A stretch of DNA of 7,447 nt from an uncultured Bacillota bacterium. GTDB taxonomy: Bacteria > Bacillota > Clostridia > Peptostreptococcales > Anaerovoracaceae. This document shows positions 1 through 5,435 of the stretch, piece after piece. The stretch is from assembly GCA_946629205.1 (NCBI GenBank), contig CAMOXP010000061.1, positions 1 to 7,447 on the forward strand, read 5' to 3'. Positions within the stretch are counted from its first letter, which is position 1. The number at the start of each line of letters is the position of its first letter. The notes under the pieces are model-generated. The model had not been told where the DNA came from and did not search any database. It was given only the letters and a program-made list of their open reading frames with translations. The position numbers and the translations under genes are program-made.

Positions 1-527
1 GCGCCAACTGCCGCCCGGGGGATGTGATCCTCTGCTCCGGCAATCTGGGTGATCATCACGCCTGCATTCTCAGCCACAGAATGGAAATCGAAAATGACAT
101 CACAAGCGACTGTGCAGCGCTGAATGATATTGTCGACGCTTTGTTCGCAGCGGGCATCGACGTCCGCACCATGCGCGATGTAACGCGCGGCGGACTAGGA
201 ACTGTCATCAATGAGATCGCGGAAAGCTCCGCATGCAAAATCGAACTGGACGAGGACGCGATCCCGGTCAGCCCTCAGGTAAAAGGTTTCTCGGATATTC
301 TCGGACTGGATCCGCTCTACATGGGAAACGAAGGCAAGATGATCGCGGTCGTCCCGGAGGCACAGGCCGAGGCTGCGCTTGCCGCCATGCGTTCTGTCGA
401 ACATGGCAAGGACGCCGTCGTGATCGGACGCGTGCTGGAAGGCGAGGGCGCGTTCATCAAAACCCACTTGGGCGCAACACGCCGCTTCGACGTCCTCTAC
501 GGTGAAGGCCTGCCGCGGATCTGCTGA
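1..527 (+). CDS. hypE: Hydrogenase maturation carbamoyl dehydratase HypE, C-terminal half (5' truncated by window edge)
   Basis: HypE takes the carbamoyl group that HypF places on its C-terminal cysteine and dehydrates it with ATP to a thiocyanate. The cyanide is then passed to the HypC-HypD complex to build the Fe(CN)2CO centre of [NiFe]-hydrogenases in the cytoplasm. The open frame is already running at base 3, and about 174 residues are visible, roughly half of a usual HypE (about 335 residues). Seen in order: GDVILCSGNLGDHHACIL near the window start, the TRGGLGTVINEIA segment typical of PurM/HypE ATP-binding proteins, GNEGKM, and the diagnostic C-terminus PRIC ending in the acceptor cysteine. 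The GTG at base 24 is not a real start, because conserved sequence continues upstream of it. The gene ends only 17 bases from the stop of the convergent small gene, with no clear terminator between them. Other hyp genes are presumably to the left. The identification is secure; the N-terminal half cannot be judged. Confidence 0.96.
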   Translation, partial: ANCRPGDVILCSGNLGDHHACILSHRMEIENDITSDCAALNDIVDALFAAGIDVRTMRDVTRGGLGTVINEIAESSACKIELDEDAIPVSPQVKGFSDILGLDPLYMGNEGKMIAVVPEAQAEAALAAMRSVEHGKDAVVIGRVLEGEGAFIKTHLGATRRFDVLYGEGLPRIC

Positions 528-543
528 GCGGGTTCGGACGGGG

Positions 544-726
544 TCAGCTTCGGTGCAGGTTGATGAGACCGAGCACGGTGAGAAGCGTGCCCATGACCAG
601 GCAGCCGAAGGCGCTGGCGTCGGAATGGCCCGGGAAATAGCCGGTCTTGTAGCAGATGCCGGTGATGAGGATCATCATACCGACTGCTGAAATGATAATG
701 TATAAGAATTTTCTACCGTAATTCAT
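544..726 (-). CDS. Small two-helix membrane protein, function unknown
   Basis: This gene encodes 60 residues that I do not recognise as a named family. The start is the ATG at 724-726, chosen because an AGGAG ribosome site lies 7 bases upstream (734-738); the frame stays open further upstream but without a better start. The protein has a short basic N-terminus (MNYGRK), a first hydrophobic helix at about residues 7-26, a short polar turn around GYFPGHSD, and a second helix at about 38-57 with small residues (G, A, S). It ends in LHRS. This suggests a hairpin in the membrane with both ends on the cytoplasmic side, by the positive-inside rule. It lies 62 bases downstream of deoC on the same strand with no obvious terminator between them, so it may be co-transcribed with deoC. 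A functional link is not implied. Strong ribosome site and helix pattern make it likely to be a real gene. Confidence 0.72.
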   Translation of the reverse strand: MNYGRKFLYIIISAVGMMILITGICYKTGYFPGHSDASAFGCLVMGTLLTVLGLINLHRS

Positions 727-733
727 ATTTGAA

Positions 734-738
734 CTCCT
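734..738 (-). promoter_or_regulatory. Ribosome binding site deciding the start of the 60-residue membrane protein
   Basis: AGGAG on the minus strand, 7 bases before the ATG at 724-726. It selects this ATG over the upstream in-frame codons that would give a longer product. Confidence 0.75.
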
Positions 739-788
739 GTATAGTTTATTGTCGTTGGATTGCTGTAAGAGGGTGCGCGGGTGAGGTA

Positions 789-1475
789 TCATCCGCGTTT
801 TTCATATTCCGCGAGTATCGCTGCGGTAGCGCTGCAGCCGAGGCGGTCGGCGCCGGCTTCGATCATCGCGCGGGCGTCGTCCAGCGTGCGGATGCCGCCG
901 GAGGCTTTGATCTTCATGTGACCGTCATAGTCTGCGTCCGCGAGGGCCTGTTTCATAAGAGAGACCGCGTGCACGGTCGCACCGCCGGAGGAAAACCCGG
1001 TGGAGGTTTTCACAAAATCTGCGCCCGCCGTAAGCGCCGACCTGCACGCGCGGACGATCTCCTCATCCGTCAGCAGGCAGGTTTCGATGATCAGCTTCAG
1101 AATGGCGCCGCTCTCATGGCACATCTCCGCGATGGTGTACACCTCATCCTCGACATAAGCCCAGTTTCCGGCCTTTGCATGGCCGATGTTCATGACAAGG
1201 TCGATCTCGTCGGCTCCATCCTCAAGGGCCAGTTGGACCTCGTATGCTTTTGCATTGGTGGACATGGCGCCGAGGGGAAAGCCCGCGACGGCGGCGACTT
1301 TGACGTCAGCGCCCGACGCGTCGATGAAGCGGCGGACCGAGCGGACGTGGCATCCGTTCACGCACACCGCGGCGGCGTCAAGAGACACAGCCTCGCTGAC
1401 GACCTTCAGGATGTCCTGGGGACCCGCTTCGGGTTTCAGTAACGTGTGATCGAAATATTTGCTGAATTTATTCAT
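789..1475 (-). CDS. deoC: Deoxyribose-phosphate aldolase DeoC
   Basis: DeoC cleaves 2-deoxy-D-ribose 5-phosphate to glyceraldehyde 3-phosphate and acetaldehyde, the last step of deoxynucleoside catabolism, in the cytoplasm. The 228-residue product is a class I TIM-barrel aldolase of normal length. Visible motifs are DHTLLKP at 9-15, VCVNGCHV at 37-44, EIDLVMNIG with catalytic Asp92, ADFVKTSTGF with the Schiff-base Lys156, and KIKASGGIRT with the second active-site Lys190. The start at 1473-1475 gives the normal family N-terminus and is preceded by AGGAGG at 1487-1492, spaced 11 bases, slightly long. The open frame runs far upstream into the divergent acetyltransferase gene but has no family similarity there. 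An extended -10 promoter lies at 1501-1509. No other deo genes (pdp, deoB, cdd) are next to it. A small membrane protein gene follows on the same strand. Confidence 0.97.
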   Translation of the reverse strand: MNKFSKYFDHTLLKPEAGPQDILKVVSEAVSLDAAAVCVNGCHVRSVRRFIDASGADVKVAAVAGFPLGAMSTNAKAYEVQLALEDGADEIDLVMNIGHAKAGNWAYVEDEVYTIAEMCHESGAILKLIIETCLLTDEEIVRACRSALTAGADFVKTSTGFSSGGATVHAVSLMKQALADADYDGHMKIKASGGIRTLDDARAMIEAGADRLGCSATAAILAEYEKRG

Positions 1476-1478
1476 AAT
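1450..1478 (+). promoter_or_regulatory. Possible weak promoter for the rightward operon
   Basis: TCGAAA (1450-1455), a 17-base spacer and CATAAT (1473-1478) match the sigma-A consensus at four and five of six positions. Transcription would start near 1485, about 24 bases before the acetyltransferase ATG. The element lies inside the 5' end of deoC on the other strand. It is the best candidate I found, but it is weak. Confidence 0.35.
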
Positions 1479-1500
1479 AACATCTGCCTCCTGTGGTAGA

Positions 1501-1509
1501 ATTATACCA
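1501..1509 (-). promoter_or_regulatory. Extended -10 promoter for deoC
   Basis: On the minus strand the sequence is TGGTATAAT, a perfect TATAAT (1501-1506) with an upstream TGN extension. No good -35 box is present at 16-18 bases, which is usual for extended -10 promoters. Predicted transcription start is near 1494, giving a leader of about 20 bases that carries the AGGAGG site. The element abuts and overlaps by one base the start codon of the divergent acetyltransferase gene at 1509. Confidence 0.65.
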
Positions 1510-2177
1510 TGAAAACAGGGAAACCAGAAATCAAAGAACTCTATAAAATCAAAGAAGAGGAGCTGGAACAGGTCTATGGGATGATGACCCGGGCTTTCAA
1601 AAACTACGTCAAGCTCGTGGGGGCCTTTCCGGACTGGGAAGACCGTCAGGCGGCCATTGAAATGGTCATACGATTTTACGGGGCCTTCGATTTCCGTTAC
1701 GGATGTGCTTACAGCCTGGATGAGGATCTCAAAGAGGTGCTCATGATCATGTTCTCGGAGGAGGAGAACTATACAGAGGAGCGTTTCCGGGCGGCGGGCA
1801 GCTACAGTGAGAAATTCTATGCCGCCGCGTCCCGGCTCAGCGAGGAAGACCAGCAGAGATGGTGGGATTTTTTCGATGAGGTGGACAGGACGGAGGCAGA
1901 GCTCGCGGCCATTCCGGAGAAGTGTTTGTACGTGGATCTGCTCTGCGTTGCAGAGGACGCCCAGGGGCAGAGCAGAGGCTCCCGGCTGATTCAGGCAGCC
2001 TGCAGATACGCGGACGAGGTCGGCCTGCCGATCATGCTCTTTACCAACGGCGCAGAGGACATCCGATTCTACCAGAAGAACGGGTTCAAGATCATCGGTG
2101 TCACAAGCTCCGAAGAGTTTGGCTTCGAGAATACGTATGTGCTGTATGAGCCAAAGCAGCGGGGAGTACAAGGATGA
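1509..2177 (+). CDS. GNAT-family N-acetyltransferase
   Basis: The product is 222 residues with the GNAT fold typical of acetyl-CoA-dependent N-acetyltransferases; the acceptor substrate cannot be told from sequence. The N-terminal part (IKEEELEQVYGMMTRAF, about 14-30) is the usual first strand and helix. A long acidic, aromatic middle region follows (about 60-130). The core is at about 140-213: LYVDLLCVAEDAQ (motif A strand), the pyrophosphate-binding turn Q152-G-Q-S-R-G157-S, helix SRLIQAACRYAD, the strand PIMLFTN, and FYQKNGFKIIG (motif B). In the usual Q/R-x-x-G-x-G/A turn the first glycine is replaced by Ser155. No good ribosome site precedes the ATG at 1509, but the only internal start (M25) would cut the conserved N-terminus. 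It is the first gene of a rightward operon, and its stop overlaps the ylmH start as ATGA. Family assignment is firm; the function is open. Confidence 0.85.
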   Translation: MKTGKPEIKELYKIKEEELEQVYGMMTRAFKNYVKLVGAFPDWEDRQAAIEMVIRFYGAFDFRYGCAYSLDEDLKEVLMIMFSEEENYTEERFRAAGSYSEKFYAAASRLSEEDQQRWWDFFDEVDRTEAELAAIPEKCLYVDLLCVAEDAQGQSRGSRLIQAACRYADEVGLPIMLFTNGAEDIRFYQKNGFKIIGVTSSEEFGFENTYVLYEPKQRGVQG

Positions 2178-3052
2178 ATAACGACGAACTGCTGATCGCC
2201 AGGCTGGAAGACAAGATCGGCCAAGCATCCGACAAGTACATGCTGACCGCCGGGGATTTCCTCGACATGCATCAGCGAAAGATCGCGGAAGACTACTGCA
2301 AAAGCAGGAAGCTCCCGGTGAGATATATTTTTTACGGAGGCTACGCAGACGCGGAGCGGTGCATGCCGGTCTTTCTGCCGGATTACATTGAACTGCCGGC
2401 GGGCAGCGCGGCAGGTGCGGGCGGTGGTACGGCAGGTGCGGAAGGTGGCATGGCTGGTGCGGTCGGAGACAGTGCGGCAGGCGCAGCCAGCCGGGTCCCC
2501 GAGGAAATCGCGGAGCTGCTGAGCGTTGTGCGGGTGACGGCGCCGAAGGGCGGACGGGTCCTGACCCACAGGGACTATCTGGGCTCCCTGCTCGCGCTGG
2601 GACTGGACCGGGAAGTGACCGGCGACATCCTCGTGCGCGGACCGGACGCGAAGACGGGCGGAGGCGCGGATATCATCGTGGAGACCGGAGTTGCGGAGTT
2701 CATTGAACTGAACTACGGCAAGGCGGGACGCACGAACCTGACCGTAGAGATCCTGCCGATCGGCGCCCTCGACACAGGGCTTGTGAGCATCGTCGAAAAG
2801 CGCGACACAGTGGCCTCGCTCAGGCTGGACAACATCGTCTCGTCTGCCTTTGCAGTATCGAGGGCGAAGGCGGCGGAGGCTATCCGGCGGGGGATCGTTT
2901 CGGTCAACAGTGTGGAGTGCCTCAAGGTCGACCAAATCGTCGAAGAAGGAGACCGGGTCACCCTCCGGGGCAAAGGCAAAATCGCCTTGGCGGAGGTCGG
3001 CGGCAGAAGCCGCAAGGACCGGATCATCGTAACATTTAATTTGTACAGGTGA
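2174..3052 (+). CDS. ylmH: YlmH-family S4-domain RNA-binding protein with a repeat-encoded insert
   Basis: YlmH homologues are cytoplasmic RNA-binding proteins of Firmicutes. They are genetically linked to the division cluster, and Bacillus YlmH is implicated in ribosome-associated quality control. Visible are the N-terminal domain with TAGDFLDMHQRKIAEDY (25-41) and FYGGYADAERCMPVFLPDY (53-71), the central LTHRDYLGSLLALGLDREVTGDI (130-152), and a C-terminal S4 domain at about 206-292 (LRLDNIVSSAFAVSRAKAAEAIRRG, then KVDQIVEEGD and RGKGKIALAEVGG). The length is 292 residues versus about 257 for Bacillus YlmH. The excess is a Gly/Ala-rich insert at about 75-108, encoded by a 21-bp tandem repeat. 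The start ATG overlaps the previous stop (ATGA), implying translational coupling, and metF follows after 21 bases. The gene here is not beside divIVA or sepF-type division genes, unlike the usual location. The identification is confident; the exact role is inferred from family. Confidence 0.9.
   Translation: MNNDELLIARLEDKIGQASDKYMLTAGDFLDMHQRKIAEDYCKSRKLPVRYIFYGGYADAERCMPVFLPDYIELPAGSAAGAGGGTAGAEGGMAGAVGDSAAGAASRVPEEIAELLSVVRVTAPKGGRVLTHRDYLGSLLALGLDREVTGDILVRGPDAKTGGGADIIVETGVAEFIELNYGKAGRTNLTVEILPIGALDTGLVSIVEKRDTVASLRLDNIVSSAFAVSRAKAAEAIRRGIVSVNSVECLKVDQIVEEGDRVTLRGKGKIALAEVGGRSRKDRIIVTFNLYR
2408..2470 (+). repeat. 21-bp tandem repeat, three copies, inside ylmH
   Basis: Three in-frame units at 2408-2428, 2429-2449 and 2450-2470 encode AAGAGGG, TAGAEGG and MAGAVGD. 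Units 1 and 2 agree at 17 of 21 bases; units 2 and 3 at about 15 of 21. A further partial copy with a three-base offset begins near 2474 (GCGGCAGGCGCA). The array lies between two conserved YlmH segments. Confidence 0.85.
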
Positions 3053-3071
3053 GAAATTCATACAGGTGAGA
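3044..3071 (+). repeat. 11-bp direct repeat TACAGGTGAGA around the ylmH stop and metF ribosome site
   Basis: Copies at 3044-3054 and 3061-3071, 17 bases apart. The first contains the ylmH stop codon (TGA at 3050-3052). The second supplies the AGGTGAG just before the metF ATG at 3074, a close-spaced and modest ribosome site. Confidence 0.7.
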
Positions 3072-3073
3072 TT

Positions 3074-3952
3074 ATGAAGATACCAGAAATCTACAAGAAA
3101 AAAAGAGAAGAGGGAAGGCCAGTGTTTTCACTGGAGGTATTCCCGCCCAAACGCAAAAGCAACCGCGACTCGATCTATGAGGCGGTGGAAATCCTCAAGG
3201 TGACGGAGCCGGATTTCATCAGCGTGACCTACGGCGCCGGCGGAAGTGTGGCGGATTTTTCGACCTGCGAGATCGCGTCTAACATCAAGAAGCAGTACAA
3301 GATCGAGACTCTTGCCCATCTGACCTGCATCAACTCGAGTCTGGAGGATGTCAAAACCATGATTCAGATGCTGAAGGATGCAAAGATCGAAAACATCATG
3401 GCCCTGCGGGGGGATATCGTGCCGGGCGAGGATATCAAGCGGGAATTTGCCCATGCCAACGAACTGGCCATCGAGATCCAGAGAAAGTCACGAGGCGAAC
3501 TGGAGATCCTCGGCGCCTGCTATCCGGAAGGGCACTACGAGGCGACCTCCCTGGACGCGGACATTCAGAATCTGAAGTACAAGATCGGCGCCGGCGTGCG
3601 TGTGCTGATCTCGCAGCTTTTCTTTGACAACTGCAAGTTCATTGACTTTCTGGAGCGAGTGAGGGAAGATGAAATCACGGTACCGATCTCGGCTGGGATC
3701 ATGCCCATCGTGAAGGCCAGTCAGATCGAGAAAACCGTGCAGCTTTCAGGCGCCAGCCTGCCTCATGAGTTTACGGAACTGGTCGCGCGCTACCAGCATA
3801 AGCCGAAAGAACTATATGAAGCGGGAATCGACTACGCAGTGCAGCAGTGCCGTGAGCTGATCGAGCGCGGCGTCGACGGCGTGCACATCTACACCATGAA
3901 CGACCCGAAGGTGGCCGTCAGAGTACACGAAGGAATCAAAGACTTGTTATGA
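3074..3952 (+). CDS. metF: 5,10-methylenetetrahydrofolate reductase MetF
   Basis: MetF reduces 5,10-methylene-tetrahydrofolate to 5-methyl-tetrahydrofolate with an FAD cofactor. It supplies methyl groups for methionine synthesis or, in acetogens, for the methyl branch of the Wood-Ljungdahl pathway. The 292-residue protein is the single-domain bacterial TIM-barrel form of normal length. Motifs are FSLEVFPPK (18-26) with the catalytic-type Glu21, VTYGAGGS (51-58), HLTC (82-85), NIMALRGD (107-114) with the substrate-binding Asp114, ACYPEGH (148-154), ISQLFFDN (169-176) and GIMPI (198-202). The ATG at 3074 follows AGGTGAG closely. The stop overlaps the next start as ATGA. No metV, metH or Wood-Ljungdahl genes are visible beside it, so which pathway it serves is undecided. 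Confidence 0.97.
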   Translation: MKIPEIYKKKREEGRPVFSLEVFPPKRKSNRDSIYEAVEILKVTEPDFISVTYGAGGSVADFSTCEIASNIKKQYKIETLAHLTCINSSLEDVKTMIQMLKDAKIENIMALRGDIVPGEDIKREFAHANELAIEIQRKSRGELEILGACYPEGHYEATSLDADIQNLKYKIGAGVRVLISQLFFDNCKFIDFLERVREDEITVPISAGIMPIVKASQIEKTVQLSGASLPHEFTELVARYQHKPKELYEAGIDYAVQQCRELIERGVDGVHIYTMNDPKVAVRVHEGIKDLL

Positions 3953-4428
3953 GAATATTTGTTGTAAGCGATACACACGGAAACTTGAAAAATGCAATTG
4001 CGCTGTATGACAGGGTTACTGCAAACAACCCTGTTGACTGCATCATCCACTGCGGGGATTTCCGCAGCGACGGTGTGCGGCTGGGAGAGATCTACAGCCA
4101 GACGGTTTACGCCGTGCATGGCAACTGTGACGGCGGATGGGATGAGGAATTTAAGGTCGTAGAAACCCCTGCCGGAAAGATCCTTGTCATTCACGGGCAT
4201 GTGGAAGATGTGAAATTCTCATTGGATAACGCGGCCTATCTGGCCCGCAGGGAGAACTGCGCCGCCGTCTGTTACGGGCACACCCATAAGCCTGTGATCA
4301 AAGAACACAACGGCATTCTGTTTGTGAATCCGGGAACCGCGTCCCTGCCAAAGTATGGAGCAAAATGCTCTGCGTCTGTTGTGACGGCAACGGAGGAGGG
4401 GCTCACAGCATCGACCGTATACCTTTGA
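3949..4428 (+). CDS. YfcE/MJ0936-type metallophosphodiesterase
   Basis: A compact 159-residue calcineurin-like phosphoesterase of the YfcE/MJ0936 group. These are cytoplasmic enzymes that hydrolyse phosphodiesters with two bound divalent metals, usually manganese or nickel; physiological substrates are mostly unknown. The full metal-site set is present: SDTHGN (Asp8, His10), CGD (Asp37), HGNCD (Asn59), IHGH (His82) and YGHTHKP (His111, His113), followed by the family segment VNPGTASLPK. The start ATG overlaps the metF stop (ATGA), suggesting translational coupling. It is the last gene of the rightward operon; a convergent spacer made of tandem repeats follows, with no clear intrinsic terminator. 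Family call is secure. The role within an operon with metF is not evident. Confidence 0.93.
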   Translation: MRIFVVSDTHGNLKNAIALYDRVTANNPVDCIIHCGDFRSDGVRLGEIYSQTVYAVHGNCDGGWDEEFKVVETPAGKILVIHGHVEDVKFSLDNAAYLARRENCAAVCYGHTHKPVIKEHNGILFVNPGTASLPKYGAKCSASVVTATEEGLTASTVYL

Positions 4429-4451
4429 GTAGCGTTCGTCGCGTTACTATT

Positions 4452-4546
4452 GCGGGGTCATGTGATGACCGCGGGGTCCCTTCGTGGTCGCGGAGTTAGG
4501 CTGTGGGCGCGGCGTCATGCTGTGATAGCGGAGTCATGTGATGATC
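4452..4546. repeat. 19-bp tandem repeat, five contiguous units, in a convergent gene spacer
   Basis: Five units in exact 19-base phase lie at 4452-4470, 4471-4489, 4490-4508, 4509-4527 and 4528-4546. Every unit starts GCGGnGT, and columns 1-4, 6, 7, 15 and 16 are invariant. Units 1 and 5 share 16 of their first 17 bases. Unit 1 contains the short palindrome GGTCATGTGATGACC. The last unit overlaps the stop codon and last three codons of the leftward phosphoesterase gene (4534). The array fills most of the 105-base spacer between the two convergent phosphoesterase genes. No T tract follows, so it is not a standard intrinsic terminator. Confidence 0.85.
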
Positions 4547-5340
4547 ACGACTTCGCAGGGGTTGTTGATCCGTGGGATCCATGTCCCGTTTCCCATACCG
4601 CGGGATATGATAAGCTTTCCGCCGCGCGCGCCGGGATGCACGCCGGAGGTCAGCCGCGGAAATAATCCTTGTCCGGGTGCGACCAGTCCGCGTCCGAACA
4701 GACGCCACTGCCCGCCGTGGGCGTGGCCGGAAAGGACCAGATCGATATTCCGGTCTGCAAGATAGGTTGGATAATATTCAGGATGGTGGCAGAGAAGGAT
4801 TCTGCAGCCATCCTGTTTTTCGAATTCCGCCAGCCATTCCAGCTTGGGGTCCGGCGGCGTGGGATCGCTGCGCCAGTCGGGCTTGCGTTGTTTTGTGACT
4901 ACGCCCGGCGTCAGGCCGCCGATCAGAAGGCGGGTCTGCCGGGAGCACGGAGCACCGTCAGAATGCGGAGCACCGTTAGAGCAGCCGGTGCAGTCATTGC
5001 AGTCGGTGCAGCTTGTCCACTCTGTCCACTCATTGTCCAGAACCGTAACGCCCAAGTCTTTGATCTGTTCGATCTGTTCCGGTGTCATGCACCATTCATG
5101 ATTGCCGAACGAAAAGAAAGTGGGCGCCTGGCTGACGCACGCGCGGAGAAAAGGCAGGATGTTCGTTTCCTCTTCAAAGGAAGAATGATAATCATCATGC
5201 AGAAGATCGCCTGCGATGCAGATCAGGTCGGGTTTTTCTGCTGCGAGCACGCGAAGACCGTCCTCCCACGGTTGATTGTGCATGTCGGTCAGGAGGGCGA
5301 TGCGGCAAGGTGTATTCAGTTTATAGTGTGTTATCTGCAT
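4534..5340 (-). CDS. Metallophosphoesterase (YkuE/YaeI-like) with a repeat-encoded Cys-rich insert
   Basis: A 268-residue calcineurin-like phosphoesterase distinct from the smaller YfcE-type one next door. Metal-site motifs are present: LTDMH (Asp19, His21), AGD (Asp45), FGNHE (Asn80, His81), CHHPEYY (His185 or 186) and SGHAHGGQ (His206, His208). The GHAHGGQW plus GxGLFPRLTSGVHPGARG ending resembles YkuE/YaeI proteins, some of which act on membrane-lipid phosphates. No signal peptide is present, so a cytoplasmic location is likely. The start at 5338-5340 is chosen because AGGAAA lies 6 bases upstream and a strong promoter (5396-5424) predicts transcription beginning near 5389, excluding the upstream in-frame ATGs at 5394 and 5424. 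Residues about 104-134 are an insert between conserved LDNE and TRLLIGG, made of EWTEWT, a CxxCxxCxxC stretch and two GAPxSx units. The last codons lie within a 19-bp repeat array. Confidence 0.9.
   Translation of the reverse strand: MQITHYKLNTPCRIALLTDMHNQPWEDGLRVLAAEKPDLICIAGDLLHDDYHSSFEEETNILPFLRACVSQAPTFFSFGNHEWCMTPEQIEQIKDLGVTVLDNEWTEWTSCTDCNDCTGCSNGAPHSDGAPCSRQTRLLIGGLTPGVVTKQRKPDWRSDPTPPDPKLEWLAEFEKQDGCRILLCHHPEYYPTYLADRNIDLVLSGHAHGGQWRLFGRGLVAPGQGLFPRLTSGVHPGARGGKLIISRGMGNGTWIPRINNPCEVVIIT
4939..5031 (-). repeat. 9-bp and 18-bp in-frame repeats within the phosphoesterase gene
   Basis: Read on the minus strand: two 9-base units encode EWT-EWT. Four 9-base units of the form TGC-NNN-NNC then encode CTD, CND, CTG, CSN. 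Last come two 18-base units that both start GGTGCTCCG and encode GAPHSD and GAPCSR. Together they encode residues about 104-134, a low-complexity loop with cysteines at 111, 114, 117 and 120 and another at 132. Confidence 0.8.
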
Positions 5341-5346
5341 TATTGA

Positions 5347-5352
5347 TTTCCT
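5347..5352 (-). promoter_or_regulatory. Ribosome binding site deciding the phosphoesterase start
   Basis: AGGAAA on the minus strand, 6 bases before the ATG at 5338-5340. With the promoter position it supports the 268-residue product over versions with 18 or 28 extra N-terminal residues. Confidence 0.7.
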
Positions 5353-5395
5353 GCAACTCGTTTCCTTGCTTTTGCCGTTGGGGTATGTTTCCATA

Positions 5396-5424
5396 AGTAT
5401 ACCTTTATGATTTTGGGATGTCAA
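5396..5424 (-). promoter_or_regulatory. Strong sigma-A-type promoter for the leftward phosphoesterase gene
   Basis: On the minus strand, a perfect TTGACA (5419-5424), a 17-base spacer and TATACT (5396-5401). Predicted start of transcription is near 5389, giving a leader of about 50 bases. Confidence 0.75.
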
Positions 5425-5435
5425 AATTTGGCTGG

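Noticed and set aside
523..548. GCTGA...TCAGC inverted repeat between hypE and the small gene as a bidirectional terminator
   Set aside because: The stem is only five base pairs with a 16-base loop and there is no T tract on either strand.
729..1442. Long rightward open frame (237 codons) opposite deoC
   Set aside because: It is the antisense of a strongly conserved deoC. Its translation is low-meaning and Arg/Gly/Ala-rich, with no family motif and no ribosome site.
1476..2228. Leftward open frame extending deoC upstream to 479 codons
   Set aside because: DeoC has its normal N-terminus and AGGAGG at 1475-1492. The extension is antisense to the acetyltransferase gene and lies upstream of the deoC promoter.
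2069..3061. Leftward open frame of 330 codons opposite ylmH
   Set aside because: Its frame is a shadow of high-GC coding on the other strand; ylmH has clear conserved domains.
4452..4546. Tandem array as a CRISPR locus
   Set aside because: Units are 19 bases, contiguous and without spacers, and no cas genes are present.
4450..4708. Short open frames in both directions across the convergent spacer
   Set aside because: They consist of the 19-bp repeat and antisense of the phosphoesterase 3' end, with no ribosome sites.
4939..5031. CxxCxxCxxC stretch as a ferredoxin-like Fe-S domain
   Set aside because: The spacing follows from a 9-bp repeat and there is no surrounding ferredoxin fold or terminal Cys-Pro; kept only as a finding to test.
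4669..5346. Rightward open frame of 225 codons opposite the second phosphoesterase
   Set aside because: Antisense to a gene with a complete metal-site motif set and its own promoter; no motif in the translation.
5341..5424. N-terminal extension of the second phosphoesterase to the ATG at 5424 or 5394
   Set aside because: Both ATGs lie at or upstream of the predicted transcript start, and the extra residues have no family similarity. The ATG at 5340 has AGGAAA at the right distance.
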